Shown here one piece after another: positions 56,701 through 64,000 of a DNA stretch of 64,000 nt. Position 1 is the stretch's first letter. Every line of letters starts with the position of its first letter. The stretch spans positions 60,447-124,446 of the forward strand of contig WMKJ01000029.1 in NCBI GenBank assembly GCA_009733715.1, written 5' to 3'. A program made the translations under genes and the position numbers. The notes below the pieces were generated by a model that saw only the letters and a list, made by a program, of their open reading frames with translations, did not search any database and was not told where the DNA came from. This DNA is from Herpomyces periplanetae. Its lineage: Eukaryota > Ascomycota > Laboulbeniomycetes > Herpomycetales > Herpomycetaceae.

Positions 56701-59700
56701 TCCTTCGTTAAGGCTACCTGAACCTTCGCAACCGTGGGATTCTAAACTGTATAATTGAACGAGTAAAACTAGCGTTGAATTAAGCCAATTTGAAAAGGCT
56801 ACTCCTGAAACGTCAATCACCCGAGCTAAACTTTCAAGGGCCCAATAATGAACTGTTGCATTGGGATCTCGGGCTAAGGATGTTAACAATCCCACTATAT
56901 TCTTAACTTGATTGCTACCTTTACCCATAACGCTATATGCTCCAAAAATTCGACTTAATCCAAGTGCGTATCCAGCGCGAGAATTTGCTTCCCTATTATG
57001 AATAATCTGTTCTGTTAACCATGTTACTTCTCGATTGTATTCATCACTTTTAACTTGACAACATAATCTTCCCAAACCATCGCTCGCCACAGATCTGACT
57101 CGACCGTCCGACCATTCAAGTAAACCATGTAGTAAATCCTTAATTATCTCCACCACTGATGGATGACTTAAATTCCCCTCGACTAATGCTCCATCGGTCG
57201 TCATCCTGGGATCTGCTGCGCTTTCTTTTATTCCTCGTTCAATTCTGTACAGTGCCCCATCTAAGCCAACTGCCACATTGACGATAATGGCAGCTTTGCG
57301 TCCCATATCTCTTTGTAATGTATGGCTCATAAGAAAGTTTGATACTTGCTCCAGTATACTTTCCTGAACCGTGGCTCCATTTAACGGTAATGAAATACTA
57401 AATAGTTCAACAGCTGCATCAACAACTTGAGTTCCTGGAGGCTCTGGATAATCCTCAAAACTCCAATCCATCTCAATATCATCTGATTTAACCTCTACTC
57501 CATATCGGCGTCTTCGTAAACTTTCACTTTTGCCAATATTAAGCCAAATGGCATCATGTTCTAAAGCACCGCATGTAGGATGCTCTACAGTTTCGAATAG
57601 ACCCCGCGTCCAGTCACTCATTTCATGTTCTGCAACATCCTCGTAGTACCAAACATTGCTCATTCCGCTTGCTTCACCCCGAATCATGTATCCGCGCAGT
57701 AAACTCGTCATTCCAAATGCGCAATTATCTCCTATTTCCCAGATGAAGTCTCCCCGGGTACTAAAATTCATCACTGAAGAATTGCTCGCCCCAAACTTTT
57801 CAGGATCTGCAAATGTCCGTACTACCTGAGGTAAAAAATTCCCCTCCAAAAGTTTCTCTCGACAATTCAACGGACAATTATCCAGAAGCCATGAATAGCT
57901 TTGGAATATACGCTTCCGTAACCCAGTCTCATAATCCGTTAGTGAAAGTCCCTGAGGCAATTGTAACTCGTTACTTGTGCTTCCACCGTATGTATCCGAG
58001 CTATCCTCTCCCATTCGTTTCCTCACGGAAATGCGTTCTAGAAACGTCATTGTATAGGCCAACATTTTACCAATTCGCTTGACAACATCTTCCGTCAGCA
58101 ATCGTTTGTTGTACACTAAAAATACCAGTATATTTCCCAGAGCGCAACTGCGAACATGCGCCAGGTACGTTATTTCGACCGTATCACGCTCATTCATATC
58201 TTCCTTTTTTAATGCTTCGCCCAGTGCATTTTTCCATAATAGTAGCAGTTGGTTCATATGGATTTTGACAAAATCATTGCCCACCGTTAAAAGACCATTC
58301 AACAAAATCCATGCTACTTGAATCTGAGTACTCGCAATTCGCAGATCTGACTCTACACTCAACTTTAACAGGCGTCGTGCCATACTAAACATTTCCTCCC
58401 ATAACTCTGCACAACCATAAATTGACTCTTGTCCAACCGTACTAACCGCACCCGATAGTCCGTATGCTAATCCCAGGCACTTTCGATGTCCATTTTTACT
58501 TGCACTAAGTGATTCTAGTTCTCGTGAAAGATTCCTTAGGCATTCGGTGCCCATACTTTTAACTTCTTGCGGATACGATAATGAAAATGCTTGCAAGCAA
58601 CCCGCCGCATGGATCTGAACTACGTAGCTAGAGTGTTCGAGAAATCCTAGTAGTCCTTCATGCCACCATTTAACAATATTAACACATTCGTTTCCTAAAT
58701 CTTTAATTAAACTTCCTAACGCTGCTAATCCTCCTACTATAATTTCATCGTTTCCGGAATCATTTCGGCTTTTGCCCGATGTAGATGCCAGCACACCACT
58801 ACCTAGTGAAAATACCAATCCTCCAGCATTTCCTGTTCCCCCACTTTTCCATTGACCCACTGTCGAAAGCAGATTTATCAAGACTTTTGCTGCTTCAATT
58901 TTCATACGCTCATCCAACATATGCCTATGTATGACCCCTTCCAAGATAATCCGCACAAATCTCCGTGTAGTCAACAATCGGTATCGATTACGTGTTGAGC
59001 TAGACCGTGCTAATAAGTCTCGTAATAAATGAATAACTATTGTGCTATATTCACGTCCAATTATCCGGTTGGGTAAACTTTCAAAAATAAATACATACGT
59101 TACGGCCAGCGTGGCCCGGAATCGGTGGCTAATATTGGTTTTGCAATACTGAGACGATAGCTCTCGTAGAACATCCTCTAGGCTTAGCTTTCGACCCACT
59201 TTAGCTCCATTAGCTCGTTGTCGTGTATTTACACTTCCAAGATTAACGACCCCAAGTCCAGACCCACCGCCACCTTGACTAGTATGGTTAATATTGGTTG
59301 ACTTTTTAACAGATCCAGAGTTCAATGCAGTTATACCGGATAAATTGCCGCTCGGGGTATTAACACCGCTTCCTAATGATTGTCCCGTTTTTACAGTATG
59401 ACTAGTTTTAGGTGCGTCTACTTCACCATCGGAAGGGGAACTCTGTCGTTTTAAAAAAGCGGAATTTGCTGAAGGTGACTGGAACTTTTCAACGTTACTA
59501 GTTCCCGTTGATATACTTAAAGTAGTTGCTTGTCTTCTAAGGGAAAATCTGTTTTTACGAAAGGAAGGAAATTCCAGAATTGTTTCACCCGCTATTGTCG
59601 TTGTCATACTACTAGACGTAGACGTAGTTTGACTAGTTCCCGTATTCTTTGAAGATAACGCCGGGCCACCTGGTGAACCAGTACTACTGGTTGATACCGT

Positions 59701-61035
59701 CACCGTTGGAGATGGTAGCATCTCAGTTGGCAAGCTATTTGATACACTTTCAAAATCAAAACATTGGATTAAATACGTCGCTAAACATAATGCGGCACTC
59801 TGTCGCACTACCTTTGAGGGATTTTCGAAAATCTTCAATATCACGGATATTATTCTGTCACGGTCCACAATTTCCAAAAAGTTTGGCAATTTAACGATCA
59901 TACTCGTTAAACATTCACATGCCATTAAAGTTACTAAAGCTGATTTACTCTTTTTGAGAGCTGTTCGAACAGCTTTCCAAATCTCTTTCACTAATGATTC
60001 TTCGAGGGGACAAGTTCCCGAACCGACCAATTCAGGATCAGCATAACTTAGTAGAGAACCGGGGACAGGATTTAACAGAGTATGAATAAGATTGACATTT
60101 TGATTCACTATGGCATCTGGATCAATTGTGCTGGAACCACATACACCGAAAAGTAAACGAGCTAATGCTTGAAAAGTAGTAGCGCGAAGTCCAGATTGAC
60201 TATAGGTGATATTAACATGATTAGCAGTAGTGTAAGAAGAAGATTCACCGGGTGGTACGTTAACGGGGTTAGACGTAGTAGGTATTGTTGTTGATATGAC
60301 TGATTGATTTAAGGCAGCTGTGAGGGCGGGAATAGACTTGAGGAATTTCAATAGTGTATTAGAAGCTGCAGAAGCCAATTGAGAGGAATAATTTCCAAGA
60401 GCGAAAAATATAGAACCAAGACAGTAAATTGCAGCATGTCGAGCAGCAAGAGAAGGTTTTGAATTAGAGCTGGTGGGGTAAACGGGGGTATTGTGATCCA
60501 ATTTTTGGGTAGGAATAACGCCAGGACCACCGCCACCTACAATGGCAATTAGGGATGTTAACGTATCGAAGAGAAGAGAACGGTTATCATCACCAAGTTT
60601 TTGAAAGACTAGGACGAATGCAGCGCCCAGGTTGTGACGAATTAGCCTAGACAACGAAGATACGGGAGTGGGGAGGAGGAGTATTTGCATTAACTGATTC
60701 AGAAAGTGACGTAATACTTTGGCAGATTCTGAGGGTGAAAGAGGTGAAGATTGTGTGGAGGCGGAACTAACGAAAAGTTGTTGATAGGGAAGACAAACGA
60801 CTTGACGCAGTAACTCTGACACAAAAGTGAATAAATATAACTCCTGGGATTCGAGAGTAGATTGAGAAAGAGATAGAGAAGGAGGATGTAAGAAATTCGA
60901 GATATCTAGAACTAGGTCCAAGCCTAAATGTAGCGAGTGTGAAGAAGGGTAAGATGATGAAGGGGAATATACTTGATCGGATGGCCAACCTGAAGCAGGT
61001 TGGGAAACTTTTGAATGGTAAGGAAGAGAATGCAT
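53755..61035 (-). CDS. LAA1: HEATR5/LAA1-like HEAT-repeat AP-1 accessory protein
   Basis: A single uninterrupted frame of 2426 codons. It is made of helical HEAT-like repeats throughout, for example AARHAAIYCLGSIFFALGNY, KEIWKAVRTALKKSKSALVT and IFENPSKVVRQSAALCLATY. The order of conserved segments and the C-terminal region (VGQFFIFFGLLFHALSDPD, then KCLRVLQTLLQRPY) match HEATR5/Laa1. Laa1 binds the AP-1 clathrin adaptor and helps localise it to the trans-Golgi and endosomes. Residues ~445-615 form a Ser/Thr/Gly-rich low-complexity insert, and the protein is several hundred residues longer than the animal and yeast proteins. The ATG at 61035 diverges from CDC123 over 289 bp. A different giant HEAT protein is a minor alternative. 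Confidence 0.83.
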   Translation of the reverse strand: MHSLPYHSKVSQPASGWPSDQVYSPSSSYPSSHSLHLGLDLVLDISNFLHPPSLSLSQSTLESQELYLFTFVSELLRQVVCLPYQQLFVSSASTQSSPLSPSESAKVLRHFLNQLMQILLLPTPVSSLSRLIRHNLGAAFVLVFQKLGDDNRSLLFDTLTSLIAIVGGGGPGVIPTQKLDHNTPVYPTSSNSKPSLAARHAAIYCLGSIFFALGNYSSQLASAASNTLLKFLKSIPALTAALNQSVISTTIPTTSNPVNVPPGESSSYTTANHVNITYSQSGLRATTFQALARLLFGVCGSSTIDPDAIVNQNVNLIHTLLNPVPGSLLSYADPELVGSGTCPLEESLVKEIWKAVRTALKKSKSALVTLMACECLTSMIVKLPNFLEIVDRDRIISVILKIFENPSKVVRQSAALCLATYLIQCFDFESVSNSLPTEMLPSPTVTVSTSSTGSPGGPALSSKNTGTSQTTSTSSSMTTTIAGETILEFPSFRKNRFSLRRQATTLSISTGTSNVEKFQSPSANSAFLKRQSSPSDGEVDAPKTSHTVKTGQSLGSGVNTPSGNLSGITALNSGSVKKSTNINHTSQGGGGSGLGVVNLGSVNTRQRANGAKVGRKLSLEDVLRELSSQYCKTNISHRFRATLAVTYVFIFESLPNRIIGREYSTIVIHLLRDLLARSSSTRNRYRLLTTRRFVRIILEGVIHRHMLDERMKIEAAKVLINLLSTVGQWKSGGTGNAGGLVFSLGSGVLASTSGKSRNDSGNDEIIVGGLAALGSLIKDLGNECVNIVKWWHEGLLGFLEHSSYVVQIHAAGCLQAFSLSYPQEVKSMGTECLRNLSRELESLSASKNGHRKCLGLAYGLSGAVSTVGQESIYGCAELWEEMFSMARRLLKLSVESDLRIASTQIQVAWILLNGLLTVGNDFVKIHMNQLLLLWKNALGEALKKEDMNERDTVEITYLAHVRSCALGNILVFLVYNKRLLTEDVVKRIGKMLAYTMTFLERISVRKRMGEDSSDTYGGSTSNELQLPQGLSLTDYETGLRKRIFQSYSWLLDNCPLNCREKLLEGNFLPQVVRTFADPEKFGASNSSVMNFSTRGDFIWEIGDNCAFGMTSLLRGYMIRGEASGMSNVWYYEDVAEHEMSDWTRGLFETVEHPTCGALEHDAIWLNIGKSESLRRRRYGVEVKSDDIEMDWSFEDYPEPPGTQVVDAAVELFSISLPLNGATVQESILEQVSNFLMSHTLQRDMGRKAAIIVNVAVGLDGALYRIERGIKESAADPRMTTDGALVEGNLSHPSVVEIIKDLLHGLLEWSDGRVRSVASDGLGRLCCQVKSDEYNREVTWLTEQIIHNREANSRAGYALGLSRIFGAYSVMGKGSNQVKNIVGLLTSLARDPNATVHYWALESLARVIDVSGVAFSNWLNSTLVLLVQLYSLESHGCEGSGSLNEGGDDLKLNEGSGEGNYHRYWELDYPTTGVIGRCISSLIHVLGPDICHEGPMRQLVLAMTRQLLLERGNVKESLGCGQLVSIYGGETGGWYTGLIRECLTSKNGSVRRLAQEGLEMLIQRRGGSVMDNEGLQVQFWRGLNHESENPVLQRIIEEWLNATRREQRNIWVERCARLLFQRVELNEEWICWESRALLLHIVSELIDDEAARDTVSPNLPLETIIRMGFGAATSGICLLRIRGLAIINRVLQVYGHVEDDQEEVNDGVSVLEQYEAQISSAIAPAFAGESTCMITAELVNEAIKVCATFVTSGIVRETARMGRIVRWLVSMLDYFTVNNKECNLSDYLENLPSNAQTMIKLAVFAAWARVCVAAAQANGAYLRNLLQQRCIRLHDEWLSGIQTYAKLRFEPVSCQTVGLNEESTQAIYTTVNKSTALTLYESVWLTTMEAVLTVQAMSHQDESEDLVGQFFIFFGLLFHALSDPDGSHRPDKYPSITTPSYHLPRRVTVQKCLRVLQTLLQRPYAVNLIYQNAVFTETVELLQSILLTQDDLAVKTSLVDIARDLCVNHPVTKTIHHHDSSQSDNTGESSPPLHSDFDQLFQLTKLIVTLIAQLLPAATEITLDLLLHAVNALVDISRLFPVIIQCDLNACLLHLIDDLLASDSCQSSPFFQQILPLVKRFLRANNPRSTVLHSSLAKFLRQLQRSRLRESPHSIARERNCLLLITLILCISSHRFTPHDPLLLEFLALLHEGLDNALTCKVAASCCRSILLLPGSDPVQRFLLREILPRLVYFISHFPLLKVYTSPELIRARIREFHRQLPSDDQAAFHNAIEILKSSLLTFIIRSCDSPTSDHYTSKIHAAISLLLPTLLSRATYDWYAYSDESEFSVSVAKSFNSSFSSSSDSEFNLPVYQALRSTASLLLDLARLDPALFRTHAAMLNPSLQQFMRSLFAIMPGPVPKASEHNLDKESLGPPAITVNMIVPLP

Positions 61036-61324
61036 AATTTTATCTTAGTAAGGATAATCCGAGGCAAGGATGGACAATTTAACGATTGGTATGGAATAAA
61101 GCAAGGATTAAGACTAGGGAAAGTTAGCGGGATAAGCGAGCAATGAACACATAGATGCGAAGGATGAAGTGATGAAAAGTTAACAAGTAGAAAGGCCGAG
61201 TATAAAAGGAGCGATGTAGCCGCGAAAATAAAAAAGGTAGTACTTTGTACGGTAAGATTTTGGTAAAGAAATTAAAAATTAAAAGGGAAAATTAATCTTC
61301 ACTAACATATATTTAAAAGCAAAA
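61036..61324. promoter_or_regulatory. Divergent promoter LAA1 / CDC123
   Basis: 289 AT-rich bp between two divergent ATGs. No CACGTG was seen here, unlike many other promoters of the window. Confidence 0.4.
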
Positions 61325-62875
61325 ATGGAAGATGTTAAGTACGTTGAAATTTCCCGAAGAAACGTGGAAAATTGTTCATTTCCACGATGGAAAAGGTATT
61401 TCGAAGGAATATTATCGTGGAAGTGCGTTCTTATTCCCGTGGACCCGAATTTTGAAGTGTGGCTGAAGTCGGATAATTTTGTTCTGCCGGCCGGGGAGCC
61501 GAACGGGAGGGTGTCAGCCACAGCCGAAGGGAGATCGGAAGGGAAGGGAGTGCAGCGGAGTCGGTCCGAGAGCGCAGGGTCGGGATCATCGTGGTCCTCG
61601 GAAGCGTCTTGTGATTCATCTTGCCCGCAAAATCCTCGGTACGGAGACGATTTTGCCGGAGAAAATTCCAAAATTCCGATATCAAATGCCAATGATATAA
61701 CGACATCGGGAACCCGTGGGCAGGCGGATTCCCGAGCCGAAGCCAATCGGGACAGCAAGGCTGAAGGAAATGATAATGAGGGTCCAACGGGAGTACATAT
61801 TCATAAAAAGTCAATGGTACAGCGTCAATTGAAATCATGGGAGCTACTACACGCTAATATCAAAAAAGCTTTTAACGAGCTTGGGGGTACGGTTTTGCCT
61901 CGTCTTGCGTGGAACTTCCCACAAGACTCAACGTGGATTATACCGTCAAATTCCCTAGAATGTACATCGGTCAATGAAATATACTTATTACTAAAGAGCT
62001 CGGATATTTTAAACCAGGATTTGGAACTTATAGAAAAATGTCAAGCATCGCTTTCAAGTTCATCACAAACACTCAGTGTATCGATTGATGCTGAATCGTG
62101 TCCGATTGACAAGGAGTTTTTTAGTACATTGTGCCTAAGTGTGGGTGAAGATATGCTTTATGAAACTGATTCTGCTACGTTAAATCCAACGGACCCGATA
62201 AATTGTATTGGTCTCATCACACCAATAGCAGGTATAAACCCTTCACTAGAATTTCGTTGCTTCGTCTACCAGAATCGCTTAATTGCTGTGTCCCAAAGGT
62301 ATCCTGAACACCGAATTCCTTTGCAAATTCTCCACTCGCTTAATCAACTTTCGGCCAAGCATCCCGATTATCGCGCATACATTTTGTATCGCACTGACAA
62401 ATTCTTACGTTTCAACCTTTTACCATGCAAATTCCCTGAATCATGTTACACTTTTGATGTCGCATTCGTACATACTTCGTCATCGTGTGGTGTTAACAAA
62501 ATTCCTTCCATTTGCCTCTTAAACGTTAATCCTTGGGCTCCCTTTACCGACCCACTCGCGTTAACCTGGAGAGAAATTGAGTTTCTTGTTTCCACGACCA
62601 AATGTCAAGCTAATTCACACTCACCGCCGATTCCCATCGTCAAGATCAACGATTCTACATTTCCCGAACCCGGTTCCTCATTACCCTTTCCTCCAACAAT
62701 AGCTGCACCCTTTCCTACTAATCGATTGCCCCTTGATATCGTGAATGCCTCAGAGCATGTATTCAATACGCCAAATCACTCTTCACCCGTACCCCCCGTA
62801 CTTCAGGACTTGGTCTCCCAGCATCACGATGCCTGGCACAAATTCGCCACAATTAATCAACAACATACGCTATGA
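61325..62875 (+). CDS. CDC123: CDC123-like eIF2 assembly chaperone
   Basis: A single-exon 516-aa member of the CDC123/D123 ATP-grasp family, which promotes assembly of the trimeric translation factor eIF2 in the cytosol. Family landmarks are the start (SFPRWKRYFEGILSWKCVLI), AFNELGGTVLPRLAWNFPQD, ECTSVNEIYLLLKSSDIL, EFRCFVYQNRLIAVSQR, YTFDVAFVHTS (D378) and NVNPWAPFTDPLALTWREIE. In relatives the last block reads L-I-D-F-N-P. Here the metal-binding Asp position is Asn400. There is a long Ser/Gly/Glu-rich insert (about residues 60-155) and a Pro-rich tail after the domain. The ATG at 61325 is the first in the frame. Identity is confident; ATP-dependent activity is less so because of the substitution. 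Confidence 0.9.
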   Translation: MEDVKYVEISRRNVENCSFPRWKRYFEGILSWKCVLIPVDPNFEVWLKSDNFVLPAGEPNGRVSATAEGRSEGKGVQRSRSESAGSGSSWSSEASCDSSCPQNPRYGDDFAGENSKIPISNANDITTSGTRGQADSRAEANRDSKAEGNDNEGPTGVHIHKKSMVQRQLKSWELLHANIKKAFNELGGTVLPRLAWNFPQDSTWIIPSNSLECTSVNEIYLLLKSSDILNQDLELIEKCQASLSSSSQTLSVSIDAESCPIDKEFFSTLCLSVGEDMLYETDSATLNPTDPINCIGLITPIAGINPSLEFRCFVYQNRLIAVSQRYPEHRIPLQILHSLNQLSAKHPDYRAYILYRTDKFLRFNLLPCKFPESCYTFDVAFVHTSSSCGVNKIPSICLLNVNPWAPFTDPLALTWREIEFLVSTTKCQANSHSPPIPIVKINDSTFPEPGSSLPFPPTIAAPFPTNRLPLDIVNASEHVFNTPNHSSPVPPVLQDLVSQHHDAWHKFATINQQHTL

Positions 62876-63467
62876 ATTTTCCCGCTAGAGGACCTACTGG
62901 TTTCTCCGTAATACTTAGTACAATTCAAATCTAACCCCCCACACCCTGCTCACACCTATAAACAAATCAAGTAACGCCCCAGCGAATAAAAAGTATTCAT
63001 TTCAAAACCATTATATCACCGAATAATTCGATGCGTCTCATTTTCAATCACTTACCAGAACTACATTAAGCCTCATGTAATACATAACGTTCGCTTGCCA
63101 ACTACACTCAGCGTGGAAATGTTCACAATGAACGATACTCGTCCTACCTAGAGATAACACTACATATTGAACACACGTGTGCACACCCGTACATACATAT
63201 ATACGTACGAATCGACTAAAACGGCATATTAACACAGTGCAAGTAACATCAACACTCATGTACAACTCTTTCATACTATCAAACTCTTAAAGCACATGAA
63301 ACACACAGAACCACTTCAAACGACGAGCGTTAACATTCGTAAATCTGTCTTTTCGTAATTTGCGAAGTGAAGGGGGGTCTCGTCGGTGCTAAATCAATTA
63401 GCCACTGTTTGAGCGAAAAAATGTTCTCAAAGTAAAACATAAGCTGACATATACGTGCTGGAGTCAT
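62876..63467. other. Convergent spacer CDC123 / Pumilio-like gene
   Basis: 592 bp between two stops. It contains another alternating pyrimidine-purine stretch at about 63172-63215 (cacacgtgtgcacacccgta). Nothing else recognised. Confidence 0.5.
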
Positions 63468-64000
63468 CTAACACCCAAGAGATGCATCAATTAACCCTTC
63501 ACCATTTGACTCGGAGGTTTGGGATAAATCGTGCCCGTGAGAAGTAGCTGCAGCTCTTGCTGACCCCGCACAAGGGAAAGGTAAACCAAGCGCGGGAGCT
63601 GCAGCGACGGGGAATCGGTGAATCTTTTTCTCAAGCTACACAATGATACAGGTTAACAATATTATCACGTAGCATAATGAAAATGTATAGAGAAACAATA
63701 TTAAAAATATGGAAAAGTAAAGTGAAACATTAAACCATTGAGCATAAACTTACTGCTTGAACTTGCTTCCCAGAAATGCATCTTTTCACTTTAGCCATTT
63801 CGGGCATGAGGATTTGTACAAACATTGCATGATCGTTGGCATCAAGTGTTTCGAGAAGTGTTTGCATAACGTAATTTCCATAACCATCTTTCAAGAGGGT
63901 AAAAAGTCCACTTTCGTGAGCAACAGAGCTTGAGGCTGGAACGAGACGATTTGATTGATTGGACACCACATTTGAAGGATGGGAAGGGGGGATTTGTACC
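63468..64000 (-). CDS. Pumilio (PUF) repeat RNA-binding protein, truncated by window edge
   Basis: The 3' end of a minus-strand gene: exon 63754-64000 (open to the edge) and last exon 63468-63635, with a 118-nt intron (GTAAGT..TGTAG). The penultimate exon carries one PUF repeat, SGLFTLLKDGYGNYVMQTLL, with the RNA-contacting N-Y-x-x-Q helix. The start of the final element is KVKRCISGKQVQALEKKIHR, similar to the GKxV-x-x-LE that ends PUF domains in the Jsn1/Puf1-2 class. PUF proteins bind 3' UTRs and control mRNA decay or localisation. The tail is Ala/Ser-rich. Subfamily assignment is tentative because most of the protein lies outside. Confidence 0.85.

Noticed and set aside
1-64000. Search for CRISPR arrays, transposons, viral genes or a secondary-metabolite cluster
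   Set aside because: No spaced direct repeats, terminal inverted repeats with transposase, reverse transcriptase, integrase, NRPS or PKS motifs were seen.

Overview
This window is nuclear DNA from a fungus, probably outside the well-studied ascomycete and basidiomycete lineages. The fungal call rests on a homoaconitase gene (LYS4, alpha-aminoadipate lysine pathway), SEC72 and VPS17 in their fungal forms, and a GPI19-type PIG-P. The lineage suggestion is weaker and rests on a DGAT1-type acyltransferase, short GT-AG introns (mostly 59-220 nt) with CTAAC-like branch sites, AT-rich spacers and many divergent family members. I see no prokaryotic operons, plasmid or phage genes, transposon, CRISPR array, rRNA or convincing tRNA. 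All starts were chosen at ATG codons, and exons were joined by eye from frame and family alignment.

Layout, left to right. 0-12 kb: 3' end of SOF1, UTP11, COQ7(-), RAD14/XPA, SEC72(-), GPI19/PIG-P, YAE1, DGAT1(-) and a saccharopine dehydrogenase-like oxidoreductase. 12-26 kb: mitochondrial EF-G2/MEF2(-), VPS17, a CPSF6-like RRM protein(-), SSS1/Sec61-gamma and an ERF2-type DHHC palmitoyltransferase. 26-34 kb: PDCD5(-), a RIM2-type mitochondrial pyrimidine-nucleotide carrier and dipeptidyl peptidase III. 33.4-37.4 kb is a 4-kb stretch with no credible gene; it has local hairpins and a G-quadruplex motif. 37-45 kb: a seven-helix receptor-like protein, then an unrecognised helical plus polyproline protein(-). 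45-64 kb: GPI13/PIG-O, LYS4(-), a dihydrodiol/xylose dehydrogenase-like gene with a 21-nt microexon, a CYC2-like mitochondrial flavoprotein, the giant HEATR5/LAA1 gene(-), CDC123, and the 3' end of a Pumilio-repeat protein(-).

The genes are housekeeping: ribosome biogenesis (SOF1, UTP11, YAE1), ER translocation and GPI anchoring (SEC72, SSS1, GPI19, GPI13), endosome/Golgi traffic (VPS17, LAA1), mitochondrial function (COQ7, MEF2, RIM2, CYC2-like, LYS4), DNA repair (RAD14) and translation (CDC123). Convergent pairs are tightly packed (18, 22, 36 and 64 bp apart). Divergent or isolated promoters are longer, and many carry a CACGTG(A) E-box about 110-300 bp upstream of the start codon.

The most unusual items are: the recurrent E-box; the seven-helix receptor candidate with a GPCR-like cysteine pair; the unrecognised 834-aa protein; CDC123 with Asn in place of the usual metal-binding Asp; the Rossmann-loop microexon; and the gene-poor 33.4-37.4 kb block with possible structured RNA. 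None of these is proven to be a new system.
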